From Candidatus Sulfotelmatobacter sp. (GTDB lineage Bacteria > Acidobacteriota > Terriglobia > Terriglobales > Acidobacteriaceae): a stretch of 64,000 bases of DNA. The notes under the pieces are model-generated. The model was not told the DNA's origin and made no database searches. It was given only the letters and a program-made list of their open reading frames with translations. Location of the stretch: assembly GCA_036500765.1 (NCBI GenBank), contig DASYBM010000016.1, forward strand, positions 558,001 to 622,000, in the 5' to 3' direction. The position numbers and the translations under genes are program-made. Positions 1-9,224 of this stretch are shown here, piece by piece. Numbering within the stretch: position 1 is the first letter of the stretch; every line of letters starts with the position of its first letter.

Positions 1-1006
1 GGCGCAGTTGCAGCAGAGTCTCGAACAGGATGTGATCCTGATGATTGTGGGTGATCAGCGCATAATCGATTACATCCGGCAAGTCCTCGTAGGTATAGCG
101 CGAGATGTCGCTCTCGTAGGTGTAGCTGAGAACCGGATCGAGCAGAACAGTGACGTCGCGGGTCTCGATCAGAATGCAGGCATGGCCAAAGTAGCGCCAG
201 CGCGCGCCCTCGCCTTCGTACTTCGGGTATGGCTTCGGTTTCTCCGTGGTCAGGAACGAGCGGAATAGCGCTTCGTCTTCGCGGCTCAGGTCGAGCGTCT
301 CGCGCAGATCGGCAAGCGTTGTCGGTTCGTGCTTCATGCGCGCCAGAGCGTCGACTTTTTCGCTGGCGAAGGGGATGGGCAGATGCACCGCATCCCGCCG
401 GTCGAGCCGCGGCGTGCTGAATACGAACGGGCGATCGTCTCCGCCGATCTCCGACAACATCACGCTTTGCAACGACGAGTCATAGAACCGGCTCTTATAG
501 AGCAAGGGCTCGATCAGGCGGAATGAAGGATGGTTGTTTAAGTCGTAGACCAGCTCCACATACCCTTGCAAATTCTCCGGAACTTCGGCGTACAGCGCTT
601 CCAGACTGTAACCCGTCCCTTTTTCCCGCAGCAGGGCGTCGAGTTCCTCGATCGCGCGCGATAGTTCCAGCAGCGGTTTGCGCTCGGCCAGCGTGCGCTC
701 GCGTAACCGATTGACTGCTTCCACCCGGTTCTCCTCGAAATCCATAAACGGACCGCCCAGCAGCGCCGGATTTTTCACAGCCGACTCGTGCGTCTCCGGG
801 GACTCAATGTACGAATTCATGATCCGCAGATGGCGCTCAGTCATATTCCTCGCTGCCGTGGCCGGCGGAATCAAGTGGGCCCAGGCATACCAGCCATCGA
901 CCAGAGGTTCAATCACGACATTCGGCTTTAGATACACGGGTTCCTGTGCACTCGAAGGGGACAGGGAGGAGGATTTCGGTGTGCCGTTAAACAGTGCAGT
1001 TGCCAT
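1..1006 (-). CDS. MBL-fold metalloprotein with CmlA-like N-terminal domain (partial)
   Basis: This is the first 335 codons of a gene that continues beyond the left edge. I read it by reverse-complementing the window: the frame is open from an ATG at 1006 to base 1. A GGAG sits about 8 bases before the ATG. The last residues carry the metallo-beta-lactamase metal motif THNHQDH (His320, His322, Asp324, His325), so the catalytic domain is only just entered. The long N-terminal part, with stretches such as EPLVDGWYAW and KNPALLGGPF, resembles from memory the N-terminal domain of CmlA-type diiron beta-hydroxylases, which act on amino acids held on carrier proteins. That subfamily call is inference; the MBL fold is well supported. 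It is divergent from the hydrolase gene at 1355. Confidence 0.78.
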   Translation of the reverse strand, partial: MATALFNGTPKSSSLSPSSAQEPVYLKPNVVIEPLVDGWYAWAHLIPPATAARNMTERHLRIMNSYIESPETHESAVKNPALLGGPFMDFEENRVEAVNRLRERTLAERKPLLELSRAIEELDALLREKGTGYSLEALYAEVPENLQGYVELVYDLNNHPSFRLIEPLLYKSRFYDSSLQSVMLSEIGGDDRPFVFSTPRLDRRDAVHLPIPFASEKVDALARMKHEPTTLADLRETLDLSREDEALFRSFLTTEKPKPYPKYEGEGARWRYFGHACILIETRDVTVLLDPVLSYTYESDISRYTYEDLPDVIDYALITHNHQDHILFETLLQLR

Positions 1007-1354
1007 GCCAACAACTCCAGGATCCAGCTTTATTTATCAGCTACTTAGGTCGGATTCGATTGGTTTCAAAATCCAGTATGCAATTTCTTGCATGTACCCG
1101 TGGTTGAGGGGGAAAAATTAGAGCGAATTCGCAGTCTCTGGCCACAAGGGAGGAGTCTGTGGGTCGCAGAGGACGCTTTCAGAATATCAGCGAACAACGG
1201 TCGCCTTGGGGCGGTTCCAGAAACGGAAGTACTAGCCTGGTCACCAAATTTTGTGCACTTCCGAGTGGGGATGGTCATCGACCCTGCGTTACCTTTCGGA
1301 TTGAACCTTAAGCTTCTATGTTGAAGTTCACGATTCGAAAAGACCGGTAACTCT
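1007..1354. other. Divergent intergenic region, no gene seen
   Basis: About 350 bases separate two divergent genes. The stretch is visibly AT-richer than the flanking genes and presumably holds both promoters. No open frame in it shows a recognisable protein, and I could not pick a convincing -35/-10 pair. Confidence 0.5.
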
Positions 1355-4300
1355 ATGAAATCTATCCCCCACTCGGCTGATCGTGTCTGCGTTATTGGCT
1401 TGGCGACGCTCTTAAGTCTGCTTTCGATCTGCGCTGGTTGCGGTTTCTCCACCGGAAAGACTTCTTCTTCGTCTTCTTCCCAACTCGCATTCACATCGAG
1501 CACGCTTGCAGGCGGGACAGCCGGAACGGCATATTCTCAAGCGGTTTCTGTATCGGGCGGCGCTACACCTTATTCGTTTGCGGTGGCATCGGGAGCTTTG
1601 CCGGCCGGATTGAAGTTGAGCGCCGCGGGCACGATTTCCGGGACGCCTACGAACATAGGGCAATCCACATTCGCGATAAGAGTAGCCGATTCCAATTCGC
1701 CGCAGCAGAATGTCTCGCAAGCTTTCATCATGATGGTCGATCCGGTTCCGCCCAGCGTCATCACCGACTCGCTGTCGAATGGAACGATCAACAAGTCCTA
1801 TTCGACCACCCTGGCGGCCTCCGGGGGCGAAACACCTTATAGCTGGAGCGTCTCCTCAGGAGCCTTGCCCGCAGGTCTGAGCCTGAGCGCGGCCGGAACG
1901 ATTTCCGGCACACCCACCACGACAGGATCGTCCACTTTCACGGTCAAGCTGGAGGATTCGTCCTCACCCAAGCAAAGCGCCACCAAGTCGCTCGCGCTTA
2001 CCGTGTCAAACTCGGTGCAGCCGCTTTCGATCACGACCTCGTCGCTTCCGAATGGAACCAGCGGTACCGCATACTCGTCGACTTTGGCTGCCACCGGTGG
2101 GCTGACTCCATATGCCTGGACCATTTCGTCGGGCGCCTTGCCTGCCGGCCTCACTTTGAGTCGTGCCGGAACCATCTCCGGCACACCGACTACCGCCGGT
2201 TCCTCCGCCTTTACTGTAGAGGTTACGGACTCGTCTTCTCCGAAGCTGACAGCCACGAAAGCGTTCACCGTCACCATTGCCGACTCGGTGCAACCGCTGG
2301 TGATGAGCCCAACTACGCTGCCGAACGGCACCAACGGGACCCCCTACTCGTCCACGATTTCCATATCCGGTGGAAAGAGCCCTTATTCCTGGAGCATTTC
2401 TTCCGGAACTCTGCCGGCCGGCCTGACGCTCAGCAACAATGGAACGATTTCCGGGACGCCTACTGGCAGCGGAACCTCGGCTTTCACCGTGCAAGTATCC
2501 GATTCCTCTTCGCCGAAGTTAACCGCATCCCAAACCTATAGCGTCACCATTTCTGCGGCGACTTTGACCATCACATCCTCCAGTTTGAGCAACGCCACCA
2601 CGGGTGCGCCGTATTCCGCCACAGTTTCTCGCACCGGGGGAACCGCGCCTTTTACCTGGTCGATCTCTGCGGGCAAGTTGCCGGCGGGCCTGTCGCTGGC
2701 TGCCACTACAGGAACGATTTCCGGAACCCCCAGCCAGGCCGGGGCCGCGAACTTCACAGTTAAAGTAAAGGATTCGGGTTCGCCGCAGCAGAGCGCCACC
2801 AAAGCGTTCACCATAACCGTCAGTAATTCCCTGTTCGATCAATATGGCGGCTTGATCGCCATGCCCTCCCCGAACCAGCCCACGACCTACTTCCGCACTG
2901 AAAAATTCGGCAACAAGTGGATGTTCGTCGATCCGGCGAACAACGGCTTTTTCATGATCGGCATGTACGTCCTCGACCAGGACACCTCCGTAGACGATAT
3001 GGGCAGCAGTTACTACAATCGCACCAATGCGAAGTACGGCGACACCGGCCCGACCTGGGGTCCGGCGCAGTTGCAGCGCATTCAGTCCTGGGGATTCAAT
3101 TCGGTCGGTACCTACGCCTCCAGCTATGTGCTGCCGGTTACGAAGGATTCCAGTTGGGGCGGCGACCAGACCAATCCGGTCAAAGTTCCCTTCGTCGGCC
3201 TGTTGCGGCCCGCCTACTACGGGATGCTCAACCAGAGTAACTGGGCGCCGCAGCCGATCAAAAACATGCTCTTTGGCCTGAGCCCTTACTACACCGGCTA
3301 CATTCCCAGTAACGGGGTAGCCGACTATTACGACAACAACCTCACTACCTTCTACACCAACGAACTGGCCAACGATTCCTACGCTCTGTCCGTCAAGCCC
3401 TCGGCCTATAAGCAGTACATGATCGGGATGAGCATCGACGATGGCGATGAAATGTACGGCTTCGGCAAAGGACCGGACTTCACCGGCGGATACAACAATT
3501 CGCACCTCGGCTGGATGGTGCTGACTCTGTCGCCGGTGCAGACGGCTAATTCGGGCAAGGGATTCGTCTACTCCGATACCACCGTCTATTCCAAGCAGGC
3601 TCTGCAAAGCCAATTGGAAGCGAAATATGGAACCATCTCCGCGCTCAACACCGCCTGGGGATCGGACTATACGACCTTTGGCTCTTCCGGCAAAACCATC
3701 ACCGCGGAGACCGTGGGCACGGGCAACGCATCGACACTCACGTTCAGCAAGACCCTGGGCTCGCCCACGGTGAGCAAATATAGTCTCCAGATTCTGGTTG
3801 CCGGCTCGCCAGTCGGTGGCGATACCGGCGGCGGCCAACTTTGGGGACCGCACCTTAGCGGCAGCATCAATTACTCGACCGGAGCTCTGACCGTGACCTT
3901 TTCGAGCGGTCACGCGCCGGCCAGCGGGTCGGCCGTTACCGCCAACTATGTGCAGAACGGCTGGGGCATCGGCAGCGGACTGATGGACGAAGACGCCCGC
4001 GTCTCTCACCGCGGCTGGGTGGGCATCGACTTTACCTTCATGACGGATGTAAATCCCAACACCAAGACCGATCTGGACAGCTTTCTCTACCAGATCGCGG
4101 CGCATTACTTCTCCATGTGCAAGAACGGCATTGAGGCCTGGCTGCCCGGCATGATGTATTTCGGTCCCGATACCCTCGGCACCTGGGGCGCGCCTTCCAA
4201 TCGCAACGTGTTGCTGGCGGCGGCGCAATACATCGACGTCATGGCCATGGGTGGAGGCTGGCCGCTCAGCCAGGCCATGATCGATTTCATGTACGCTTAC

Positions 4301-4738
4301 TACGGAGACAAGCCGTTTTACTTCGGCGAATTCCGTACCGCCAATGCGGACTCGGCATTTTATCGCTATGCAGCTTCCGTGCCGCAGACCGACTTTACGA
4401 CTCAGGCACTCCGCGGCGCGAATTACTCCTCGATCGTGACCACCTATCCCAATCTGGCCTACACCGCCAACGGCAGCCGGCCGTACGTCGGAATTTTGTG
4501 GTGGCAGTATCTCGACAACTGGGGCGAAAAAGATGACTGGGGTATCGTCAGCCTGTCCGACAATGCCTACGACGCCCACGAAGCCGTGACTGGCACGGGC
4601 GGAGCGGGTGTGCGGACGGTAACCTGTTCGGCGCCGATCCAGCAATATCTCTGTGGCGGCGAAGAACGCAACTACGGCGATGTCATTACTTCGATTACCA
4701 GCGCGCATCAGACGATCCAGCAAGCGGTTCAACACTAA
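1355..4738 (+). CDS. Lipoprotein with five He_PIG (Ig-like) repeats and a glycoside-hydrolase-like catalytic domain
   Basis: 1127 residues. The N-terminus has a hydrophobic segment ending in CAGC, a possible lipobox, followed by a Ser-rich linker. Residues about 46-490 are five consecutive ~89-residue modules. Each carries GxLPAGLxL, GTISGTPT and DSxSP motifs, typical of He_PIG/putative-Ig domains of secreted acidobacterial proteins. From about residue 490 the protein matches the gene at 5777-7855 almost throughout (FGNKWMFVDPANNGFFMIG against LGNRWMFVDPANHGFFMIG). This domain resembles TIM-barrel glycoside hydrolases of the agarase/GH42 type, with a conserved GEFRTA that could hold a catalytic Glu and a WWQYLDNWGEKDDWG block near the end. 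I infer an extracellular polysaccharide-cleaving enzyme tied to the neighbouring EPS locus. The substrate is unknown and the family assignment is tentative. Confidence 0.75.
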   Translation: MKSIPHSADRVCVIGLATLLSLLSICAGCGFSTGKTSSSSSSQLAFTSSTLAGGTAGTAYSQAVSVSGGATPYSFAVASGALPAGLKLSAAGTISGTPTNIGQSTFAIRVADSNSPQQNVSQAFIMMVDPVPPSVITDSLSNGTINKSYSTTLAASGGETPYSWSVSSGALPAGLSLSAAGTISGTPTTTGSSTFTVKLEDSSSPKQSATKSLALTVSNSVQPLSITTSSLPNGTSGTAYSSTLAATGGLTPYAWTISSGALPAGLTLSRAGTISGTPTTAGSSAFTVEVTDSSSPKLTATKAFTVTIADSVQPLVMSPTTLPNGTNGTPYSSTISISGGKSPYSWSISSGTLPAGLTLSNNGTISGTPTGSGTSAFTVQVSDSSSPKLTASQTYSVTISAATLTITSSSLSNATTGAPYSATVSRTGGTAPFTWSISAGKLPAGLSLAATTGTISGTPSQAGAANFTVKVKDSGSPQQSATKAFTITVSNSLFDQYGGLIAMPSPNQPTTYFRTEKFGNKWMFVDPANNGFFMIGMYVLDQDTSVDDMGSSYYNRTNAKYGDTGPTWGPAQLQRIQSWGFNSVGTYASSYVLPVTKDSSWGGDQTNPVKVPFVGLLRPAYYGMLNQSNWAPQPIKNMLFGLSPYYTGYIPSNGVADYYDNNLTTFYTNELANDSYALSVKPSAYKQYMIGMSIDDGDEMYGFGKGPDFTGGYNNSHLGWMVLTLSPVQTANSGKGFVYSDTTVYSKQALQSQLEAKYGTISALNTAWGSDYTTFGSSGKTITAETVGTGNASTLTFSKTLGSPTVSKYSLQILVAGSPVGGDTGGGQLWGPHLSGSINYSTGALTVTFSSGHAPASGSAVTANYVQNGWGIGSGLMDEDARVSHRGWVGIDFTFMTDVNPNTKTDLDSFLYQIAAHYFSMCKNGIEAWLPGMMYFGPDTLGTWGAPSNRNVLLAAAQYIDVMAMGGGWPLSQAMIDFMYAYYGDKPFYFGEFRTANADSAFYRYAASVPQTDFTTQALRGANYSSIVTTYPNLAYTANGSRPYVGILWWQYLDNWGEKDDWGIVSLSDNAYDAHEAVTGTGGAGVRTVTCSAPIQQYLCGGEERNYGDVITSITSAHQTIQQAVQH
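1485..2830 (+). repeat. Five in-gene tandem modules of about 267 bp (He_PIG domains)
   Basis: The DNA encoding residues ~46-490 of the hydrolase-like lipoprotein consists of five diverged direct repeats. Each encodes GALPAGL or a close variant, then GTISGTP. They differ at many silent positions, so they are old duplications rather than recent slippage. Confidence 0.8.
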
Positions 4739-4753
4739 CCTTCAGCTATCACA

Positions 4754-5737
4754 TCAGGGCCGGAGACTCGCTCGGCCACACGAGCTCTGGTAGTTCGTTT
4801 TTCCCATGTCCGACGGGAGTAGCCGCGGCCGGCTGACGCGATGCCCATCGCGCATGCCCTCGAAAAGATCGCGCCAGGGTTGGAGCGATCGGCGGCGCAG
4901 CGAGGCGAACGACGCTACCAGCCCATAGCCTAAGTTCATCCAGTAGAAGCAAATTCGATGGAAGACTCCGGAGCGCCAGTTGCGGTAGTAGAGATAGTGA
5001 TTGGATTTCGCCTCCCGGCTGGTCCAGTGCTTCTGCGACCGTCCAGCTGGCGACTGGTTATGCACGAGCCGGGCTTTGGGTGTGATCAGCAGCAGCGAGC
5101 CGGGTTTGAGATGAGCGCAGAAATCGACATCCTCGCCATCGGAGACTCCGCTCAGGTTTTCATCGAACCGAACGTTCCGGATGGCCTCGGCGCGAAAGCT
5201 CATCAAGCCTCCGCCAAAGCGGCTGACCGGAACCGGATCTTGACCGCGCAGGCGCGAGGCATTCCAGTAAACCGGCTGGCGATCGTCATGAAACTGTCCA
5301 CGCACAAACAGCGTGCGCCAGGCGAGCGCGGACCAGGGTGGAAGACTGTAGTTGGTTACAATTCCAGAAACGCCGGCCGCGGCCGGGAACTGACGATAGG
5401 CGGCCAGCAGTTGCTCGATGAAATCCGGTTCCAGATATACATCGTCGTCGAGAAAAAGCCAGATTGCGCCATCGGCAATATCCATGGCGCGGTTGCGCGC
5501 CTGCGCTCCGCCCGTAATCGCAGGGTTGAGAACATAGTTGAGGCGGACGCGATCTCGTGTCTCCTGCGGCGCTTGTGCCAGCAGGCTGCGGATTGCGCAC
5601 TCACTCTCGTCCCCCGAACTCTGGTCGACGATGACAAGCTGATCGGGTAATACGGTCTGCGCGAGCAGCGTCTCGACCGTCAGCTTCAGGTCGTTGAGCC
5701 GGTTCTTGGTCGGAATGACGATGGAGATCGAAAACAC
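4754..5737 (-). CDS. Family 2 glycosyltransferase
   Basis: 327 residues, starting at a GTG (5737) with AAGGGGAA about 9 bases upstream. The N-terminus SISIVIPTKNR and the acidic metal/nucleotide-sugar motif FLDDDVYLEP are classic for GT-A fold family 2 enzymes. A later SDGEDVDFC fits the catalytic-base region. There is no clear transmembrane segment. It is the last gene of the minus-strand EPS locus, 39 bases after the hydrolase-like gene, and converges on the gene ending at 4738. Likely role: transfer of a sugar to the lipid-linked EPS repeat unit; donor and acceptor cannot be told. Confidence 0.85.
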   Translation of the reverse strand: MFSISIVIPTKNRLNDLKLTVETLLAQTVLPDQLVIVDQSSGDESECAIRSLLAQAPQETRDRVRLNYVLNPAITGGAQARNRAMDIADGAIWLFLDDDVYLEPDFIEQLLAAYRQFPAAAGVSGIVTNYSLPPWSALAWRTLFVRGQFHDDRQPVYWNASRLRGQDPVPVSRFGGGLMSFRAEAIRNVRFDENLSGVSDGEDVDFCAHLKPGSLLLITPKARLVHNQSPAGRSQKHWTSREAKSNHYLYYRNWRSGVFHRICFYWMNLGYGLVASFASLRRRSLQPWRDLFEGMRDGHRVSRPRLLPSDMGKTNYQSSCGRASLRP

Positions 5738-5776
5738 GGAACTTGTTCCCCTTCGGTTAAGAGCTGAGTAGAAGAA

Positions 5777-7855
5777 CTACTTGCGATTGTTCGCTACGGT
5801 CGGCGCCGTCGCCTCGGATGGCTGAAGAATCTGCTGGATTTGTGAATGGGCACTTTTCACCCAGGAGACCACGTCGCCATAATCGCGCCGCTCGCCTCCG
5901 CAGTGATAATTCGTGAGCGGCGGCGAGCAGGGAATGTCTTGCTTCGAACTCCCGGTCGTGCGCGCCTCGTTGCCGTCATAGGCGTTGTCGGACAACGAAA
6001 CCAATCCCCAGTCGTTCTTCTCGCTCCAGTTGTCCAGATACTGCCACCACAAGATCCCCACATAGGGGTGGACACCACTCGCCGAATAAGCAAGGTTGGG
6101 ATATGCGGTCACAACTTTGTAGTATGCCTCTCCGCGGTCATTCTGCGTTCGATAGTCGCTCTCCGGCACGGAGGCCGGGCGCCGCATCGCCGAATCCTGG
6201 TTGGCGGTGCGGAATTCGCCGACATAAAAAGGCTTGTCGCCGTAGTAAGTGCCGATGAAGTCCACCATTGCCTGCGACATCGGCATGCCCCCACCGATCG
6301 ACATTACGTCAACGTATTGGCCCGCGGCTTTCAGAACGTTGCGGTTGGAAGGCGCTCCCCAGGTTCCGAGCGTGTCCGGTCCAAGATAGAGCAGACCCGG
6401 CATCCAGGCCTGAATCCCCGACTTGCACATGGAGAAATAGTGCCCTGCGATGTGATAGAGAAAGTCATCGAGGTCGGCCTTCACGTTAGCACTTATGCCT
6501 TTCAGGAACGTGAAGTCTTTGCCCACCCAGCCTTGATGCGACGGACGGCCGTCTTCATCCATCAATCCTGTGCCGATGCCCCAGCCGTTCTCGACATAAT
6601 CGGCGGTGATGGCTGCGCCGCTCGCGGGAAAGTGTCCATCGGCAAACTTCACGCTGACTTCGCCGGTGGCATAGTCAATGGCGCCGGAGACGTGCGGACC
6701 CCACAACTGTCCATGAGCCTCCGGCTCCAGGTCGCCCGCCACGGTTAAGCCGTCCATTTTGATCGCGACCGACATCGGTGTGATTCCAAGTTTGGACAGC
6801 TTTGCATGGAATTCGGACTGCGAGCCGGTGCCCATGCCAATCTTGTCTCCGGTAACTGCCGTCCCTGAGGAGTCGAAGGTCGTATAGTCGGATCCCCAGG
6901 CCGCATTCAATGCAGCGATCGTTTCATACTTCGCCGTCAACCGGTCGCGGAGCGCGCGCTTGGAATAGACCACCGCATCCCGGTAAACAAAACCTTTGTT
7001 GGGATTGGCGGTTTGCATCGGCGACATGGTCAGAACGATCCAGCCCAGGTGAGCGCTGTTGTAACCTCCGCCAAAATCCGGGCCCTTGCCGAAGCCGTAC
7101 ATCTGATCGCCGTCATCGACGCTCATGCCGACCATGTACTGCTTGTGGACAGAGGCCTTGATGGCCTGCGTGTACGGATCGAATTTCAATTCGTTGGCAT
7201 AGAACGTATCGAGGTTGCCGTCATAAAAATCGGCGACGCCGCTCCCGGGACGATAGCCGTTGCTGTTGAGATAGTAGGGGCTCGCGCCGTAGATCATGTC
7301 CTTTACCGGCTGAGCGGCCCACTGATTCTGATTCAGCATCCCGTAGTAAGCCGGACGCAGAAGCCCGATGAAGGGCAGCTTCAGCGGCTGAGTTTGATCT
7401 CCCGGCAAGCGATAGTCTTTGGTGATGGGCAATACATAGTCCGAAGCGTAAGGCGCGAGGGCGTTGAATCCCCACGATGTGACCCTCCGCAGTTGAGCGG
7501 TAGCCCAGCTCGGCCCCGGGTCGCCATACTTCGCGCTGGTGCGCTGGTAGTATGTCGTTCCGGTATCGCCGGTAGACTGATCTTCGCTGAGGGCATAAAC
7601 GCCGATCATGAAGAATCCATGATTCGCGGGATCGACGAACATCCACCGATTGCCAAGCTTCTCGACCCTAAACTGTCCGGTCGCGCGATTCGGCGACGAT
7701 AAGTTGCTGAATCCGCCAAACTGGTCGAGCGCAACGGCTCTCGCCGGCGTGGGCGCAGCCAATACAGTCTGTGGCGCCCGCACGCAAGCCGGGAACGTTG
7801 CGAGCCCAGCGAGTACCATGGCCCACAAGCCGCTTCGTGTCGGTAACAGATTCAT
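5777..7855 (-). CDS. Glycoside-hydrolase-like secreted protein, paralogue of the gene at 1355
   Basis: 692 residues. I chose the ATG at 7855 rather than an upstream in-frame start. It overlaps the TGA of the O-antigen-ligase-like gene in ATGA, which is the joint used repeatedly in this operon. It also puts a signal sequence with a possible lipobox (FPAC) at the N-terminus. The rest is a single catalytic domain, clearly homologous to residues ~490-1127 of the other hydrolase. Shared motifs include GNRWMFVDPANHGFFMIG, MSVDDGDQMYGFGKGPDF, DKPFYVGEFRTANQDS and WWQYLDNWSEKNDWG. Unlike its paralogue it has no He_PIG modules. Its place inside the EPS operon suggests it trims or releases the polymer made here. 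The chemistry is inferred, not shown. Confidence 0.75.
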   Translation of the reverse strand: MNLLPTRSGLWAMVLAGLATFPACVRAPQTVLAAPTPARAVALDQFGGFSNLSSPNRATGQFRVEKLGNRWMFVDPANHGFFMIGVYALSEDQSTGDTGTTYYQRTSAKYGDPGPSWATAQLRRVTSWGFNALAPYASDYVLPITKDYRLPGDQTQPLKLPFIGLLRPAYYGMLNQNQWAAQPVKDMIYGASPYYLNSNGYRPGSGVADFYDGNLDTFYANELKFDPYTQAIKASVHKQYMVGMSVDDGDQMYGFGKGPDFGGGYNSAHLGWIVLTMSPMQTANPNKGFVYRDAVVYSKRALRDRLTAKYETIAALNAAWGSDYTTFDSSGTAVTGDKIGMGTGSQSEFHAKLSKLGITPMSVAIKMDGLTVAGDLEPEAHGQLWGPHVSGAIDYATGEVSVKFADGHFPASGAAITADYVENGWGIGTGLMDEDGRPSHQGWVGKDFTFLKGISANVKADLDDFLYHIAGHYFSMCKSGIQAWMPGLLYLGPDTLGTWGAPSNRNVLKAAGQYVDVMSIGGGMPMSQAMVDFIGTYYGDKPFYVGEFRTANQDSAMRRPASVPESDYRTQNDRGEAYYKVVTAYPNLAYSASGVHPYVGILWWQYLDNWSEKNDWGLVSLSDNAYDGNEARTTGSSKQDIPCSPPLTNYHCGGERRDYGDVVSWVKSAHSQIQQILQPSEATAPTVANNRK

Positions 7856-9168
7856 CGCACCAATTCGTTTCCCACAGTCCCAAGGACTGCGGTGGCGGCA
7901 TACCAAAGTTCGGGTTCCGGCTGAGAATGCTCCGTTTCTTTCTTCGCAGGCTCCCGCTTGCGGAGTTTCCGGCGCTGCTGCGCCTCGAGCACGGGCAGAC
8001 ACATGGAAAGAAACAACAGCATCCAGAACGGCTTCAAATACTGCCCGGAGAGAAACATCAGGGATACCGAAAAAGCGACCAGCCCCACCTGCATGGAAGT
8101 GGCCGCCATGTTCAATAAGTTCGCCTTCGCGCCGCCGGTCCGCTGGCGGACGCGGCCGAGCGAAATGTAAGTCGTCACCAGAATGCCCACAAACACGAGC
8201 AGTCCGATTAAACCCAGTTCGGCTCCGAGTTCGAGAAACGCATTGCAGGCCAGGCCCTGCACTTTGTCGGTCACGGTTCCATACAAAGCGCTGCGGTCTT
8301 CATAAACTCCACTCATGTGCGCGAAGTTGCCCAGGCCCACACCGAACAGCGGGTGTTCCTGGATCATGCGCCAACCCGCGCGCCACAGCACGATCCGTAT
8401 ATCGCTTCCCAGATTGTCGGCGTAGTCGGGTTGCAGCAAGCGACGGAGCGGGGACGAAGGCGCCAGCAGAACTAGCGGCCCGATGGTCAATGAAACCAGG
8501 ACCAGGTTCCGCAGCTTTGCTCGGGATCTCCAAATGATCATGAGCAGCCCCGCCAGCAGTCCGAGGAAGCCTCCCCGCGACGCGCCCAGCAGCATCGCCA
8601 CCAGAGTCAGCCAGATCGAAGCCACGCATAACAGCCGGACCCAGGTCCGGGCCGTGCTGCGCCAGAAGTAGTAGGCCATGGGCAGGGTGATCAGGGCGGA
8701 AGCCGCGAAGTAGTTGCAGTCCCCGGAAACCCCGCCCGGCCGCAGCCCGGGATAAATGTTGTGATACACCTGCCATTCGCGCAGGACATACAACGAGGCA
8801 ACCGCCGTGGCCGCGATCATGGCCAACAGCACATAGCGCAGACACTGCAAGGAATCGATGAGCACGAGCGTCACAAAGAAGAGCAGGCCCAGAGAAACAT
8901 AAATCTGGAGCATTTCCCGTCTCAGCTCGAAATCTTGCCCATTCGCCGCCAGCGATACCGCTGCGATGACCAACAGCAATCCATAGAGACGAGCCTGCCA
9001 AGCGCTAAAAAAGCGGGGAGACTCGTTGCGACGGAAAAAGTGAACCAGCGCGCACACCGCAATCATGAGCCCGAGAGCCTTGATCGGAGTCACGCCGGCC
9101 ATCGTCCGCGTCCACAAGGGATGCGTCGTCAGCGGCAACAGCAGAATCAGGAAGTAGAAGAGAATCAC
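7852..9168 (-). CDS. O-antigen ligase / Wzy-like polymerase, integral membrane protein
   Basis: 438 residues, GTG start at 9168. The protein is almost wholly hydrophobic, with roughly ten or more predicted membrane spans and a larger loop near residues 250-310. That loop carries HPLFGVGLGNFAH, the HP...GxGxGxF pattern of the O-antigen ligase/Wzy family (PF04932). It likely polymerises or ligates EPS repeat units at the periplasmic face. The C-terminal ~40 residues are charged and Gln/Lys/Glu-rich. It overlaps the downstream hydrolase-like gene by 4 bases, so the two are probably translationally coupled. Confidence 0.85.
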   Translation of the reverse strand: MILFYFLILLLPLTTHPLWTRTMAGVTPIKALGLMIAVCALVHFFRRNESPRFFSAWQARLYGLLLVIAAVSLAANGQDFELRREMLQIYVSLGLLFFVTLVLIDSLQCLRYVLLAMIAATAVASLYVLREWQVYHNIYPGLRPGGVSGDCNYFAASALITLPMAYYFWRSTARTWVRLLCVASIWLTLVAMLLGASRGGFLGLLAGLLMIIWRSRAKLRNLVLVSLTIGPLVLLAPSSPLRRLLQPDYADNLGSDIRIVLWRAGWRMIQEHPLFGVGLGNFAHMSGVYEDRSALYGTVTDKVQGLACNAFLELGAELGLIGLLVFVGILVTTYISLGRVRQRTGGAKANLLNMAATSMQVGLVAFSVSLMFLSGQYLKPFWMLLFLSMCLPVLEAQQRRKLRKREPAKKETEHSQPEPELWYAATAVLGTVGNELVR

Positions 9169-9224
9169 GTGGGTTCCAAAAAGTGGGTCACGAAAATTAT
9201 TTTTGAATTATTTCGATACCTGTT

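Noticed and set aside
1088..1324. 78-codon plus-strand open frame between the first two genes
   Set aside because: No recognisable similarity or ribosome-binding site, and it lies in a divergent promoter region.
2519..4735. A 738-codon open frame antisense to the hydrolase-like lipoprotein
   Set aside because: Long antisense frames arise from strong GC bias at third positions. The plus-strand protein has a signal sequence, repeat domains and a paralogue; the antisense product resembles nothing.
5846..6748. Long plus-strand open frames opposite 5777-7855 (for example 300 and 229 codons)
   Set aside because: They are antisense to a clearly homologous protein and show no domain.
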